Below, piece by piece: positions 25,560-34,741 of a stretch of DNA of 64,000 nt. The notes under the pieces are model-generated. The model worked only from the letters and a program-made list of their open reading frames with translations. It ran no database searches and was not told the origin of the DNA. Numbering within the stretch: position 1 is the first letter of the stretch; the number at the start of each line of letters is the position of its first letter. The translations under genes and the position numbers were made by a program. The stretch is from Adhaeribacter rhizoryzae (GTDB lineage Bacteria; Bacteroidota; Bacteroidia; Cytophagales; Hymenobacteraceae): assembly GCF_008629685.1 (NCBI RefSeq), contig NZ_VWSF01000020.1:1-64000 (forward strand). Reading direction: 5' to 3'.

Positions 25560-27056
25560 ATGTTTAGGAGAAAATTTTTACAAAGCCTGGGTACTATTGG
25601 TTTGGGATTAGGTTTACCTGTTTCGACCGTTCAGGCGCAGCAAGTAGCTAACCGTTACGAGCAGAAATACAACCTAACGCCTATTTCTTTAAAAGGTAAG
25701 GTTCATCAGAATGGCAAAGGCATTGCGGGCGTGGCAGTTACCGATGGCCTAAATATTGTTTTAACTGATAAAGCTGGCCGGTATGCTTTAAACAGCAATG
25801 CTACCTCCGAATTCGTATATATATCTATTCCCCGGGGTTATGCTTTTCCGCAGGAAAAAGGCATTACCCAGTTCTTTAAGCCCATCAAAGCCGGCAACAC
25901 GGCCATTACCACCGATTTTGAACTACAACAATTAACTACCGATGATACTAAGCATAATTTTGTGGTTTGGGCTGACCCGCAGATAATAGATAAAAGCGAT
26001 GCTGAGCAATTAATAACTGTTTCGGCTCCGGACTTGAAAAACTTAGTAGCGCAATATGGCAGTAATACCTTAATGCACGCCATTGGCTGCGGCGACCTGG
26101 TTTGGGATAAATTTGAGCTGTTCGATGATTACAAGAAAGCTGTGGAAGTAACTGGTGTTCCTTTCTTCCAGGTAATTGGTAACCATGATATGGATATCAA
26201 AGCCCGAACGGATGATGGTTCGGCCCAAACTTTTAAGAGTTTGTTTGGCCCAAGTTATTATTCTTTTAACCGGGGTGAAATCCATTATGTCGTGCTAGAC
26301 GATGTATTTTTTATCGGCACCGCCAAGAAATATATTGGTTACCTCACCGAAAAGCAATTGCAATGGCTGGAGCAGGATTTAAGTTATGTGAAGCCCGGCA
26401 CCACCGTAGTGGTTTCGTTGCACATCCCGGTAAACAGTGGCAATAAAAGACGGAATAATTTAAAGGAAGATGCCATTGGTGGTGTGGTTTCAAATAGGGC
26501 AGAGTTATACCGGATTTTAAAGTCTTATAAAGCACACATCATGTCGGGCCATACACATGTGTGCGAGAAAGTTTTAGAAGAAAATACTATTGAGCACACG
26601 CACGGTGCCGTTTGTGGGGCCTGGTGGACCGGACCAATATGTACCGATGGCACTCCCAGCGGCTACGGCGTTTACGAGGTAAACGGTAGTGATTTAAAGT
26701 GGTATTATAAATCAGTAGGTAAAGATAAAAACCATCAGTTCCGGATTTATCCCAAAGGCAGTGTGCCTGACCGGCCCGACGAAATTGTGGTAAATGTTTG
26801 GAATTGGGACCCTGAATGGAAAGTAACCTGGTTTGAAAACGGCAATAATAAAGGAGAAATGAAAAGGGAGGTGGGGCTTGATCCACTTTCGGTAGAATTA
26901 CATGCAGGAGCAGCGTTACCCCAAAAACATAAATTTGTGGACCCTACTTTAACTGACCACCTATTCTTTGCCAAACCATCTAGTCAGGCAAAAGAAATAA
27001 AAATAGAAGTTACCGATCGGTTTGGCCAGGTATTTTCTGATTCTTTAACCGTTTAA
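25560..27056 (+). CDS. Secreted calcineurin-like metallophosphoesterase, three-domain type
   Basis: A 498-residue protein with a Tat-like N-terminus (MFRRKFLQSLGTIGLGLGLP) and the three-domain plan MetallophosN - Metallophos - MetallophosC. The N-terminal beta domain covers about 40-125. The catalytic domain has all metal motifs: VWADPQI, GCGDLVW, GNHDMD, SLHIPV and SGHTHVCE. The C-terminal beta domain runs from about 385. Members hydrolyse phosphomonoesters or diesters outside the cytoplasm; the substrate is not known. It is monocistronic, preceded by two arrays of 11-base repeats and a TATCTTTG box, and closed by a GC-rich hairpin at 27265. Confidence 0.9.
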   Translation: MFRRKFLQSLGTIGLGLGLPVSTVQAQQVANRYEQKYNLTPISLKGKVHQNGKGIAGVAVTDGLNIVLTDKAGRYALNSNATSEFVYISIPRGYAFPQEKGITQFFKPIKAGNTAITTDFELQQLTTDDTKHNFVVWADPQIIDKSDAEQLITVSAPDLKNLVAQYGSNTLMHAIGCGDLVWDKFELFDDYKKAVEVTGVPFFQVIGNHDMDIKARTDDGSAQTFKSLFGPSYYSFNRGEIHYVVLDDVFFIGTAKKYIGYLTEKQLQWLEQDLSYVKPGTTVVVSLHIPVNSGNKRRNNLKEDAIGGVVSNRAELYRILKSYKAHIMSGHTHVCEKVLEENTIEHTHGAVCGAWWTGPICTDGTPSGYGVYEVNGSDLKWYYKSVGKDKNHQFRIYPKGSVPDRPDEIVVNVWNWDPEWKVTWFENGNNKGEMKREVGLDPLSVELHAGAALPQKHKFVDPTLTDHLFFAKPSSQAKEIKIEVTDRFGQVFSDSLTV

Positions 27057-27264
27057 AGTACATAAAATATGCACTGGTAAAGGTTAGCATTTTATAATTA
27101 TAAAATCTCTAAATTCAATTATTTTCTTTTCTGCCTTATTTGGTGCAATATAATTTAATACTTACTTAATATTATGGTTACGTAGCGTTAAAGTAAACAA
27201 GCTTAATTTGTACCTGTAGTTTCATAAGTAGCTTAGAAATTATTTCATGTTTGTTGATCATTTA

Positions 27265-27297
27265 ATAAGGCCGGTTTTCAACCGGCTTTATTTTTTG
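27265..27297 (+). terminator. Rho-independent terminator after the metallophosphoesterase
   Basis: GCCGGTT and AACCGGC pair around a TTC loop, extended by AT pairs and followed by TTTATTTTTTG. It lies just before the next gene, so that gene would need a promoter inside or after it. Confidence 0.7.
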
Positions 27298-27317
27298 TTA
27301 TAAATAGCAAATTTTTT

Positions 27318-27632
27318 ATGGAAAAGCTAATCTTTATTCATAGTGCCCTAATATTAATTTTACTAGTAGCAGTATTGGGCTTGCTGCTTTGGGAGGAAAT
27401 AAATGAAGCAAACCAAGTAATGGATAGTAAAACAACTCCTCTTCTTTCTTGCGTAAGCCTTATAGCAGGGCTTATTTTACACCTGAACTGGATAATCCTG
27501 CCTTGGGCCAGGGAGCAGAAAGGAGACTTGGTTGCTGTTGCTAATTTTGGGGTGTTAGTAATTACTTTTTCTTTGCTAATCTGGTACTGGTATAAAAGCT
27601 TTATCGACTGGAAAGCGAAGCATTCTAGATAA
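27318..27632 (+). CDS. Small membrane protein (104 aa)
   Basis: Three hydrophobic segments at about 4-24, 42-63 and 72-92, with short charged links (EEINEANQVMDSK, PWAREQKGD) and a basic C-terminal tail (DWKAKHSR). No family recognised. It starts 21 bases after a terminator hairpin. Confidence 0.55.
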   Translation: MEKLIFIHSALILILLVAVLGLLLWEEINEANQVMDSKTTPLLSCVSLIAGLILHLNWIILPWAREQKGDLVAVANFGVLVITFSLLIWYWYKSFIDWKAKHSR

Positions 27633-27760
27633 GGTGTCGGTTGATACTTGTTTCAGAAGGTAGTGTAACCTTTTAGAATTTACAATCCATCACCTGTCAG
27701 AAGCATAATAAGGGTTTTACGATGTACTGTGATGGTAAGGCGGTAGCTTTACGGAGCAGG

Positions 27761-27970
27761 TTACCTTTTATCTAAATGGACTACTATCTGAATAATTTGT
27801 TTATCCGGCAGGTCTATCGTTTGAAGATGGGTAATTGATTTTACGGAATAACCTTCTTTGAAATAGGGCTCAAATTTATTTGTCAAATCTAAGTCAAAAA
27901 GGGAAGCTCTCACATTCCAAGAGCCTGGGTTGGTTTCAAATCCTAGAGAGATTATTTTTTGGTCTTGCAT
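27761..27970 (-). CDS. Hypothetical small protein (69 aa)
   Basis: A soluble 69-residue protein, MQDQKIISLGFETNPGSWNV onward, with a beta-alpha-beta look ending IIQIVVHLDKR. No known family. Lone gene beside a large non-coding stretch. Confidence 0.4.
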   Translation of the reverse strand: MQDQKIISLGFETNPGSWNVRASLFDLDLTNKFEPYFKEGYSVKSITHLQTIDLPDKQIIQIVVHLDKR

Positions 27971-28943
27971 ATCTAAATTTACGAAGGTAAATCGCAGATA
28001 CCCTTTTTAGGAGGTTATTTTTAAGTTATCATATGATTACGATAAGTTTATCGCCCAAGAAACCCTGTTTGGTACTGCCGCATTATTTTCCTTAAAATTA
28101 GTAATTTCAGAGAGTCGCCGCTAAACGGGCCGTCTTCTTTAACTCTTACCAACCATTTTGGGCATAATAAAAAGGTTTTCTAATCCGTTAAGCCATCTAA
28201 TAGCTCTCGTTAAGCAGCATAACTAAAGCCCCTTTTGGTAAAAGGAAACCCCAGGTGTTTAATTCATACCGAATTCTTGGAAGAACTTCCACCTATATTT
28301 ACTAATTACAGCAACCCTTTTCCAAGGGCAATGGCAACAAGCTTATAACAAGTTTTATGTTAAATTGGCGCTGTTCTCTGGATTTTTTATAGTTTTCCGG
28401 AACATGGAAAACTATAAAATAGATGCTGCTGCTTGCTACTATACTTGAGTTCTCTGGTTTGTTTTATCTTTCGGATGCGGTCTTAAAATCACAAAAATAA
28501 TTTGATTTGCGAGTTGCTTTTCGCGAGTTGCTTTTTTAATTTAGATATTCAGCAAAAAATACCTGGTACGCCCAGGCCTTTTTCTTTATCATAATTAGGT
28601 TCTTTTTAGAGAAAATCTCTAGAATAAGACAGGTAAAGCAAGTGATATAAAATATTAGATTAAAGTAAGAAAATTCTAATATATTCTATTCTGGTTCAAA
28701 ATTGTTTAAAACCAAAAATTTAATTATATTCACCCTGACCCCGATAACTGTTGGACTTTGCACTTATCCTGAAGAATAAGGATAAGCGTCAACATCATCT
28801 TATAGGAATGAAACCAAGCATGGGACTTTCTAACTCATATATTATTTCTAAATAGTTTTTGTAGGTGTTCTACACCCACATAGGCTATAAAGTAGAAAGA
28901 CGTACCTGCAATAGTACTCAACTTTATCTTAACTAATTCAGGT
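27971..28943. other. Long non-coding region before the cyclase gene
   Basis: About 970 bases without a convincing gene. It holds a hairpin at 28386-28418 (TTTATAGTTTTCC / GGAAAACTATAAA) and hairpin-repeat copy 3. A short frame near 28120 reads AKRAVFFNSYQPFWA, which faintly recalls the end of an IS3 transposase, too short to call. Confidence 0.4.
28540..28615. repeat. Hairpin repeat family, copy 3
   Basis: ATTCAGCAAAAAATACCTGG, CCCAGGCCTTTTTC and TATCATAATTAGG align with copies near 2440-2535 and 18815-18910. The CCTGG/CCAGG stem is kept although its bases differ from copy 1. Confidence 0.45.
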
Positions 28944-30875
28944 ATGCGTCAACTTGCTGCCATAATGTTTTCCGACATGGTTGGTTATACTGCTCTGATG
29001 CAACAAAACGAGCAATCAGCCAAAGAAAAGCGGCGCAGACTAAAGCAAGTTTTGGAAACTTCTGTCTCTGGACATAATGGAAAAATTCTGCAATACTATG
29101 GCGATGGTGCTTTAAGCATTTTTAACAGCGCAGTTGATAGCGTTAAATGTGCCCTGCTTATACAACAAACCTTACGGCAGGAACCTAAAGTAGATTTGCG
29201 AATAGGTATACATTCGGGCGATATTTCCATAGAAGAAGAAACTATTTATGGCGATGGCGTTAACCTGGCATCCAGGGTTGAATCTCTTGCTGTACCGGGC
29301 TCTATTTTCATTTCAGAAAAGGTTTTTGACGAAATAAAAAACCAGGAAACCCTTTCCGCTCGGGAAATGGGCTACTTTGAATTCAAGAACATAATAAGGC
29401 CTGTCCGCATTTTTGCTATCGATAACAAAGGTCTGGTCGTTCCCACCCGTGATGTCCTAAGAGGAAAAACCAAAGAGCCCACTAATCGCTTGGCAGTACT
29501 GCCTTTTGTAAACCTGAGTGCCGATGCTGAAAATGAATACTTCAGTGACGGTATTACAGAAGAGTTACTCAATGCACTAACTAAAGTTAATGGTCTTCAG
29601 GTAACCTCCAGAACCTCGGCTTTTGCTTTTAAAGGAAAGAACACGGATATACGGGAAATTGGCATCCAGCTAAACGTAGACAAAATATTGGAAGGAAGTG
29701 TGCGGAAAGCGGGAAACCGGGTACGCATTACCGCGCAGCTAATAAATGCCGCGGACGGTTATCATATCTGGAGTGAAAATTATGACCGGAACCTAACTGA
29801 TATATTCCAGGTGCAGGATGAGATTAGCAGTATTATCGCCAATAAGCTGCGGGAGAATTTGACGGCGAAAGAACATGAGGAAACACTGGTAAAGGTACCC
29901 ACCCAAAATCTGGAGGCTTATACCCTTTTCTTGCAGGGCTTACATTATCATAATAAAATAACGCCCATGGATGTAAAAAAAGCAATAGCCTGTTTTGAAA
30001 AAGCCATTACCCTTGAACCAGATTATGCCCAGGCTTATGCTATGGCGGCAGCAGGTTATACTTTTCTGGGAGCAACCGGCCAAATGCAACCTAAGGAAGC
30101 TTTTGCATTGGTACATCTGTATAGTGATAAAGCATTACAACTGGATAATTCCCTGGCAATGGGATATGCGGCTAAGGGTTCGGCTTATTTGTTATACGAT
30201 TGGCAATGGCAACAGGGCTATGATGCATTATTAAAAGCAATAGAACTTAATCCGGCTACCACGGGTGCTCACCAGATGCTTTCTTTCTATTATATGATTA
30301 TCGGGCAAAAGCAAGAAGCGGTGACTATTATGGAAAAAGCCTTGCAGGTAGACCCCTTGTCGCTGCTAGTTAACAAGTCCCTGGTAGATGCTTACAACCA
30401 TGCGGGAAGAACGGATGAGGCATCAAAACAAGTTGAATGGTTGTTAGACCTGCATCCGCAGCTGCCGGTAGCTTTAGAATTAAAAGGCTGGTGTGCCGGC
30501 CATAAAGGAGATTGGCAGCAGGCTGCCGAAATATTTGAAGAAGTCCACCGATTAACAAAGCATCCCTTAAAAGGGCTTACATCATTAGGGTGTGCTTATG
30601 GAAAATTAGGAGAAACCGAAAAAGCATTAGCCTGTATTAGTAAGATAGAGCGACGGCAAGCGGAAGAACCCGGAGTGGTTTTGGATGCCGACTTAGCCAT
30701 GATTTGGTGGTCCTTAGGCGAAAAAGATAAAGCTTTTTATTATTTATTTCTGTGTGTTGAAAAAAGGATGGGGCCGGTAGCCATTATTATTGAGCACCCG
30801 CTGTTCAAAGTAGCGTCGGACGACCCCCGGTACCAGTTATTAAAAGAGCAGCTGAACCTGGTTGAATACATTTAA
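28944..30875 (+). CDS. Class III adenylate/guanylate cyclase - TolB/FlgO-like - TPR regulator
   Basis: A 643-residue soluble protein. Residues 1-150 are a class III cyclase domain with metal Asp D11 (IMFSDMVGYT) and D54 (YYGDGALSIF) and the N107-x3-R111 pair (NLASRVES), so it looks active. Residues about 180-310 match the TolB-like/FlgO-type domain often linked to such cyclases (RLAVLPFVNLSADAENEYFSDG, then TSRTSAFAFKGKNTD). From about 320 on come TPR repeats (AIACFEKAITLEPDYAQAYA, then ALQLDNSLAMGYAAKGSAYL). This makes cAMP or cGMP and probably senses partners through the TPRs. No membrane segment is visible. Monocistronic after a 970-base region. Confidence 0.85.
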   Translation: MRQLAAIMFSDMVGYTALMQQNEQSAKEKRRRLKQVLETSVSGHNGKILQYYGDGALSIFNSAVDSVKCALLIQQTLRQEPKVDLRIGIHSGDISIEEETIYGDGVNLASRVESLAVPGSIFISEKVFDEIKNQETLSAREMGYFEFKNIIRPVRIFAIDNKGLVVPTRDVLRGKTKEPTNRLAVLPFVNLSADAENEYFSDGITEELLNALTKVNGLQVTSRTSAFAFKGKNTDIREIGIQLNVDKILEGSVRKAGNRVRITAQLINAADGYHIWSENYDRNLTDIFQVQDEISSIIANKLRENLTAKEHEETLVKVPTQNLEAYTLFLQGLHYHNKITPMDVKKAIACFEKAITLEPDYAQAYAMAAAGYTFLGATGQMQPKEAFALVHLYSDKALQLDNSLAMGYAAKGSAYLLYDWQWQQGYDALLKAIELNPATTGAHQMLSFYYMIIGQKQEAVTIMEKALQVDPLSLLVNKSLVDAYNHAGRTDEASKQVEWLLDLHPQLPVALELKGWCAGHKGDWQQAAEIFEEVHRLTKHPLKGLTSLGCAYGKLGETEKALACISKIERRQAEEPGVVLDADLAMIWWSLGEKDKAFYYLFLCVEKRMGPVAIIIEHPLFKVASDDPRYQLLKEQLNLVEYI

Positions 30876-31107
30876 CCCATTACCCGCACTGCTAAGGTCT
30901 CATACCTGCAGGATTTCTTGTTACCAAGACGGAAATGAAAACAATTCCAATAAGGGAAATTAAGCCAACATCAAGCGAACCAAAAATTTCTCTGACTTTT
31001 AGGATTCGCAGGTTAGAAACCTTGCTTGATGGTAAGGACATGTTCCAGGACATTCACTGAGGTGTGTCGAAAAAGACGGACAGTAAATTTGCTTAAGCGT
31101 TATAAAG

Positions 31108-31999
31108 TTAGTGTATGTTTTCATAATTCAAAGGACTCCTATAGCCTAAAGCCGAATGCCTTCTTTTGGTGTTGTAGTACATTTCAATGTACTCAATGAT
31201 CTCGGTCTGGGCATCCTGTTTATTTTCAAAAGCCCCGTCTTCGAGCAGCTCTGTTTTGAATCGGCTGAAGCAGGACTCCATAAAAGCATTATCGTAAGCA
31301 TTGTCGGCCCGGCTCATACGCTAGCGTATCTGATGCTGGTCCAACAACTTCCTGAACACCTTACCAGCGTACTGTCCGCCCCGGTCCGAGTGCAGCACCA
31401 TTCCTTCGGCAATGATTCGGATGGCGAGCGCCTGCCTCAAGGCCGCTATCACCAACTCCTCCTGCATCTGCGCTTCCAATTTCCAGCCCACAATTCTTCT
31501 TGAGTACAAGTCCATCCACACAGCTAAATAGAGAAATCCGCCGCCGGCCAAGGGAATGTAGGTGATATCTCCTACCTACACCTGGTTTGGAGCCGTGGGA
31601 AAAGCAAGGTCCAACAGCAGATTCGGACTTATCGGGTAAGGATGACGGCTGTTGGTGGTTCGGGGAACAAAACTGCGGGGCTGGATAGCCTTGAGTCCAT
31701 ATTTTTGTAACACCAGCCGCACTTTATAAGCTCCTATCTCCAAGCCCTTATCCTGTAACTCAGCCACTAAACGACGAACTCCGTAACGTCTGCGGTGTTC
31801 CAGAAACGTTTGCTGAATAAGTCTTTCCATTTCTTCTTCCCTTTTGTCTACTTTATCACCTGTCGTGAGCCAACGGTAGTAGGCGCTGCGGCTCACCCGC
31901 AACACCAGGCAAAGCGTGTGCACCGGCCAACTGCCACTATGGCTTTTAATGAAACCATAAGTTTTACTCAGGTCTGCCGGCTGAAAATGGCCAAGGCTT
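31108..31999 (-). pseudogene. IS3-family transposase orfB, two amber stops
   Basis: The frame covers the whole integrase-like transposase: HTH_21 region (RLIQQTFLEHRRRYGVRRLV), then the DDE core with GDITYIPLAGGGFLYLAVWMD, VLHSDRGGQYAG and the C-terminal NTKRRHSALGYRSP. It is cut by TAG at 31576-31578 (expected Trp in NQVWVGDITY) and TAG at 31321-31323. Upstream codons before the first ATG (31923) read on in frame into the orfA overlap, so orfB is normally made by -1 frameshifting at the A7 run (T7 at 31998-32004 on the plus strand). Inactive unless complemented by a copy elsewhere. Confidence 0.8.
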
Positions 32000-32264
32000 T
32001 TTTTAAAATATCCCGCTCGGTCTCTAACTCCCGAATACGTCGATTAAGTCCCTCCACTTGCGCAAAATCTATTCCTTTCAATTCTTCAGGCTGATGAGCC
32101 ATATGCACATACCGGCTCTTCCACTTGTAAATCAGGTTTTCCCCTATGCCCAAACTCTGAGCTATCTCGTTCACAGGACGGCCACTGGATACCATTCTAA
32201 GAACCTCTTCTTTGAAACCAGCATCGTACTTACGACGCTTCTTTGTTACTGCTTTTTCTTTCAT
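31968..32264 (-). CDS. IS3-family transposase orfA
   Basis: A 98-residue DNA-binding protein: basic start, helix-turn-helix at about 15-50 (YDAGFKEEVLRMVSSGRPVNE, LGIGENLIYKWKSRY) and a leucine-zipper-like helix (LNRRIRELETERDILKKALAIF). The A7 run in ILKK is a slippery site for the -1 shift that makes the OrfAB transposase. The frame is intact, unlike orfB. Confidence 0.85.
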   Translation of the reverse strand: MKEKAVTKKRRKYDAGFKEEVLRMVSSGRPVNEIAQSLGIGENLIYKWKSRYVHMAHQPEELKGIDFAQVEGLNRRIRELETERDILKKALAIFSRQT

Positions 32265-32320
32265 CTTGATTTGCTAAGGTAAGCAAATCAACTGTCCGTA
32301 TTTATTAGAGCATCTCAATC

Positions 32321-32785
32321 TTACGTGTGCCCAAGCAGCTGTAAAGCAAAGCCACTGGCAATAAAAGCTAAATTCAAGCCAATGCTGAACAGTATCATTT
32401 TTTCAGCGTGCCGCTGGTGATCCATTTGTTGCAGGATTGTCTGGGACTGGTTAAATACCTCATTGTGGTGGGAATAGAGGAACCAGGCGACTCCCAAGTT
32501 TACCACCCCCCAACTACTGTTCATGGCAGAAAAATAAGAAAGTTGGTCCTCCGTCGCAATAAACATCAGTATTCCCCCGGTTACAAGGTTCAACCCGGCC
32601 CAAATGGCCAGCACGGTGGCATAGCCGGTTTTCAGTTGTTTCATCCGCCTATCAAAATTCAAAGAAGCTTCCGGCTGGGCTTTGTTAGAGTAGGATAGGC
32701 CTAGTAAAATAATAGCCTGTAGTAATGGGCATGCCTGTAGCAAGAGGGGCTTGAGGTTAGAAGTACAGAAAAAAAATATTGTCAT
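32321..32785 (-). CDS. Membrane protein, possible DUF6992 family (154 aa)
   Basis: Four hydrophobic helices: about 13-30, 52-75, 86-103 and 130-148. The second half has a conserved look (GYATVLAIWAGLNLVTGGILMF, SSWGVVNLGVAWF), which I recall from a Bacteroidota family named DUF6992; this is from memory. Its 3' end lies only 9 bases from the IS3 end, so the insertion landed just behind the gene and may have altered the original C-terminus. Function unknown. Confidence 0.55.
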   Translation of the reverse strand: MTIFFFCTSNLKPLLLQACPLLQAIILLGLSYSNKAQPEASLNFDRRMKQLKTGYATVLAIWAGLNLVTGGILMFIATEDQLSYFSAMNSSWGVVNLGVAWFLYSHHNEVFNQSQTILQQMDHQRHAEKMILFSIGLNLAFIASGFALQLLGHT

Positions 32786-33082
32786 TTTTCAGGAATAAAG
32801 CACTTGTTTTTCTTCCATTCTATTCATTAGTGAAAGCTAATGCCTAATTGGTGATTTAACGAGAAAAGAAAACATGGCTAATTTTAAACAGGCTAAGTTG
32901 AAAAAAATGGGGGTTAATTTCTTTTAATAAAGGGAATGATGATTAGTATCACTCAACTTACTAACTAAAATCATTACAAATAGGTTATAGCCTTTGTAAT
33001 TTCAGGTGTTGACAGAATACTAACCTGTTTGAAAACAACTGCTACCTTGATTTAAAAATATGAACTATAACTTTCTAATACC

Positions 33083-33967
33083 ATGAAAACGATTCTTGTT
33101 CCCACTGATTTTTCTACTAATGCTGCTAATGCCATTAATTACGCTGCTGGAATAGCCGTATCTACCAATAGTAAACTAATTCTAATGCACGCCATAGAGC
33201 CAGATGTAGTAGAGTTTCCTGGTAATCCTTTCATCCGCAGAACCGATAATAGATTGGTAGCATATTACCAAGACAAGCTCCAAAATCTGGCTAAATACAT
33301 CCGTTTACGGTTCGATAGTAATTTAGAGGTGGAAACCATATGTGTGCCAGGTCCTTTCCTCAAACCTTTAAACGATTTGGTTTATAGCAAGCAAGTTGAC
33401 TTGGTTGTAATGGGCACAAAAGGTGCGCATGATTGGCTCGATAAAATTTTTGGTACCAATACCGCTAGCTTTATTAAACAAGCGGTTAGCCCAGTTCTGG
33501 CAATTCCGTCAGGTGTACAGCTTAAATTTATAAAGACTATAGCTTATGCTTCTAATTTTGAAAGCCAAGAAACAATGTACTTGAAACAGCTTGTGAAATT
33601 TGCTGAACCGCTTGGCTCCTCAATAGCCATCTTTAATATTAAAAGCGAAAATCAACTCGACTTGGTGAGCGACCAGCAAATTTTGCGTAAAATAAAGAGA
33701 GATTTTCCAGAGAATAACTTTAGCTTTTCGCAAATAAAAGAAAATGATATAATTGCCGGAATAGAAACTTTTGTGCGGGAAAACCAAATTGATATCTTGG
33801 CATTATCTGTTTATGAACCAGATATGCTGGAGAGAATTTTCCACAATAGCGTATCGGAACAATTGGTTTATCGCAGCCAGATACCGTTACTCGCCTTACC
33901 TTCAAAACCTTATTCTGTAAAGAAAACTACCAAAAGCAAGCAGCAGAAATCTCAGGAAACTCACTAG
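33083..33967 (+). CDS. Universal stress protein, two tandem Usp domains
   Basis: A 294-residue protein with two UspA folds (about 1-145 and 150-280). The first opens MKTILVPTDFSTNAANAINYA, with the typical TDFS start, and holds VVMGTKGAHDW with a nearby FIKQAVSPVLAIP, near the G-x2-G-x9-G(S/T) nucleotide motif. The second is more diverged (IKTIAYASNFESQETMYLK, LALSVYEPDML). Tandem Usp proteins are common in Bacteroidota and respond to starvation or stress. Basic Lys/Gln-rich tail. Its gene stands alone. Confidence 0.85.
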   Translation: MKTILVPTDFSTNAANAINYAAGIAVSTNSKLILMHAIEPDVVEFPGNPFIRRTDNRLVAYYQDKLQNLAKYIRLRFDSNLEVETICVPGPFLKPLNDLVYSKQVDLVVMGTKGAHDWLDKIFGTNTASFIKQAVSPVLAIPSGVQLKFIKTIAYASNFESQETMYLKQLVKFAEPLGSSIAIFNIKSENQLDLVSDQQILRKIKRDFPENNFSFSQIKENDIIAGIETFVRENQIDILALSVYEPDMLERIFHNSVSEQLVYRSQIPLLALPSKPYSVKKTTKSKQQKSQETH

Positions 33968-34033
33968 TTAATTTATTTAATTAAAAAGAGTTCGATTTAA
34001 TACTACTCTAATTATTAGATCAAGCATTTTAGG

Positions 34034-34180
34034 CTAAAACTTGAGCTTTCGTTTGTTGGGCAAAAAGGAGTACACGATTAAACCGAGGTTAAAATTAACC
34101 AGCCAGTTGGTTTTAGAGCAGTATCGGATATGCTCAATCTGGCAGATATTTTTCAAAAAGTCGTTGACCGATTCGATGGG
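34034..34180 (-). pseudogene. IS982-family transposase, C-terminal remnant
   Basis: IESVNDFLKNICQIEHIRYC, then NWLVNFNLGLIVYSFLPNKR: this matches, from memory, the end of Bacteroidota IS982-type transposases (IE..N..LKNI.QIEH.RHRS..NFLVN...GLI.Y...PKKP). It is in frame behind a YhcG relic, giving a chimeric 72-codon ORF (34034-34252). The start and core of the transposase are missing. Confidence 0.6.
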
Positions 34181-34738
34181 TATAAGAGCGTTTTCTATAA
34201 CTTTATCGGTTAATTTTTCCCCTGCAAGTACCCCTAAAAACTCAAAAAGCAAAGGGGCTTTGATGAGCTATTTTCCTGTTTTTCCAATCTTCTCTGCTGT
34301 TGGCTCTTTTTCCTTTTACCCTGACTTTTCTGCTAGGCTCCGCTCAAAGTACAAGGTGTAGATATTGCGTTCCAGTTCCCGATTATTTCAGCCGTTTTCA
34401 ACCGAATACCTGATATAGTAGAGGCGCTTTTATTCTGCTTCTAGCCGGCAAAGGAGCGGTAATGTGTCCAACTCAATTTGGACCGCAGTGCGTTCCAAAT
34501 TGAAAAAGCCAAGAAAAATGCCCGCATGTTATTTAGGTTACAGACGTTGAATCCCTTTCCGAATTTCTGAGTGTGCGCATGAGCCAGGTTCTTTAATATC
34601 TTTTCTCCAAAAGCTTGCCCTGGAAGTGCCCTGTTGTCCGTCTTGCAAAATGAGCTTTCCTATCTGCCAACAGCTTTCGAGTAATAAACTGTTGATGGCC
34701 CGATAAAATTTGGCGCTAGCGGATGCTTTCATCTGTTT
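34181..34738 (-). pseudogene. YhcG/DUF1016-family nuclease relic (N-terminal and middle parts)
   Basis: Reading the minus strand with frame changes gives the DUF1016 N-terminal domain: FYRAINSLLLESCWQIGKLI, QQGTSRASFG, KILKNLAHAHTQKFGKGFN, NLNNMRAFF, LRSKLSWTHYRS, then YYIRYSVENG, NNRELERNIYTLYFERSLA and LFEFLGVLAGEKLTDKVIENALI. There is at least one frameshift near 34615, stops at the SWTHYRSFAG site and at ENG-W (TGA), and the gene is cut by the IS982 tail at 34180. The C-terminal nuclease core is gone. It is a different paralogue from that at 15267, since both contain the KLSW segment. Confidence 0.7.
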
Positions 34739-34741
34739 AAT

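Larger units (their letters stand above)
31063..32312 (-). mobile_element. IS3-family insertion sequence, 1250 bp, with damaged orfB
   Basis: The ends are related 33-base imperfect inverted repeats, both starting TG; the shared blocks are ACGGACAGT and ATTTGCTTA. Minus strand orfA (31968-32264) and a broken orfB lie between. Flanks ...CACTGAGG and TCTCAATC show no target duplication, so flanking DNA has changed since insertion or the copy was rearranged. Confidence 0.8.

Noticed and set aside
28120-28200. IS3 transposase fragment near 28120
   Set aside because: The match to the C-terminal motif is about ten residues and broken by stops; not enough to call.
31156-31503. 115-codon plus ORF inside the IS3 element
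   Set aside because: Antisense to the orfB frame, which carries the DDE motifs.
34041-34361. 106-codon plus ORF
   Set aside because: Antisense to the YhcG/IS982 relic.
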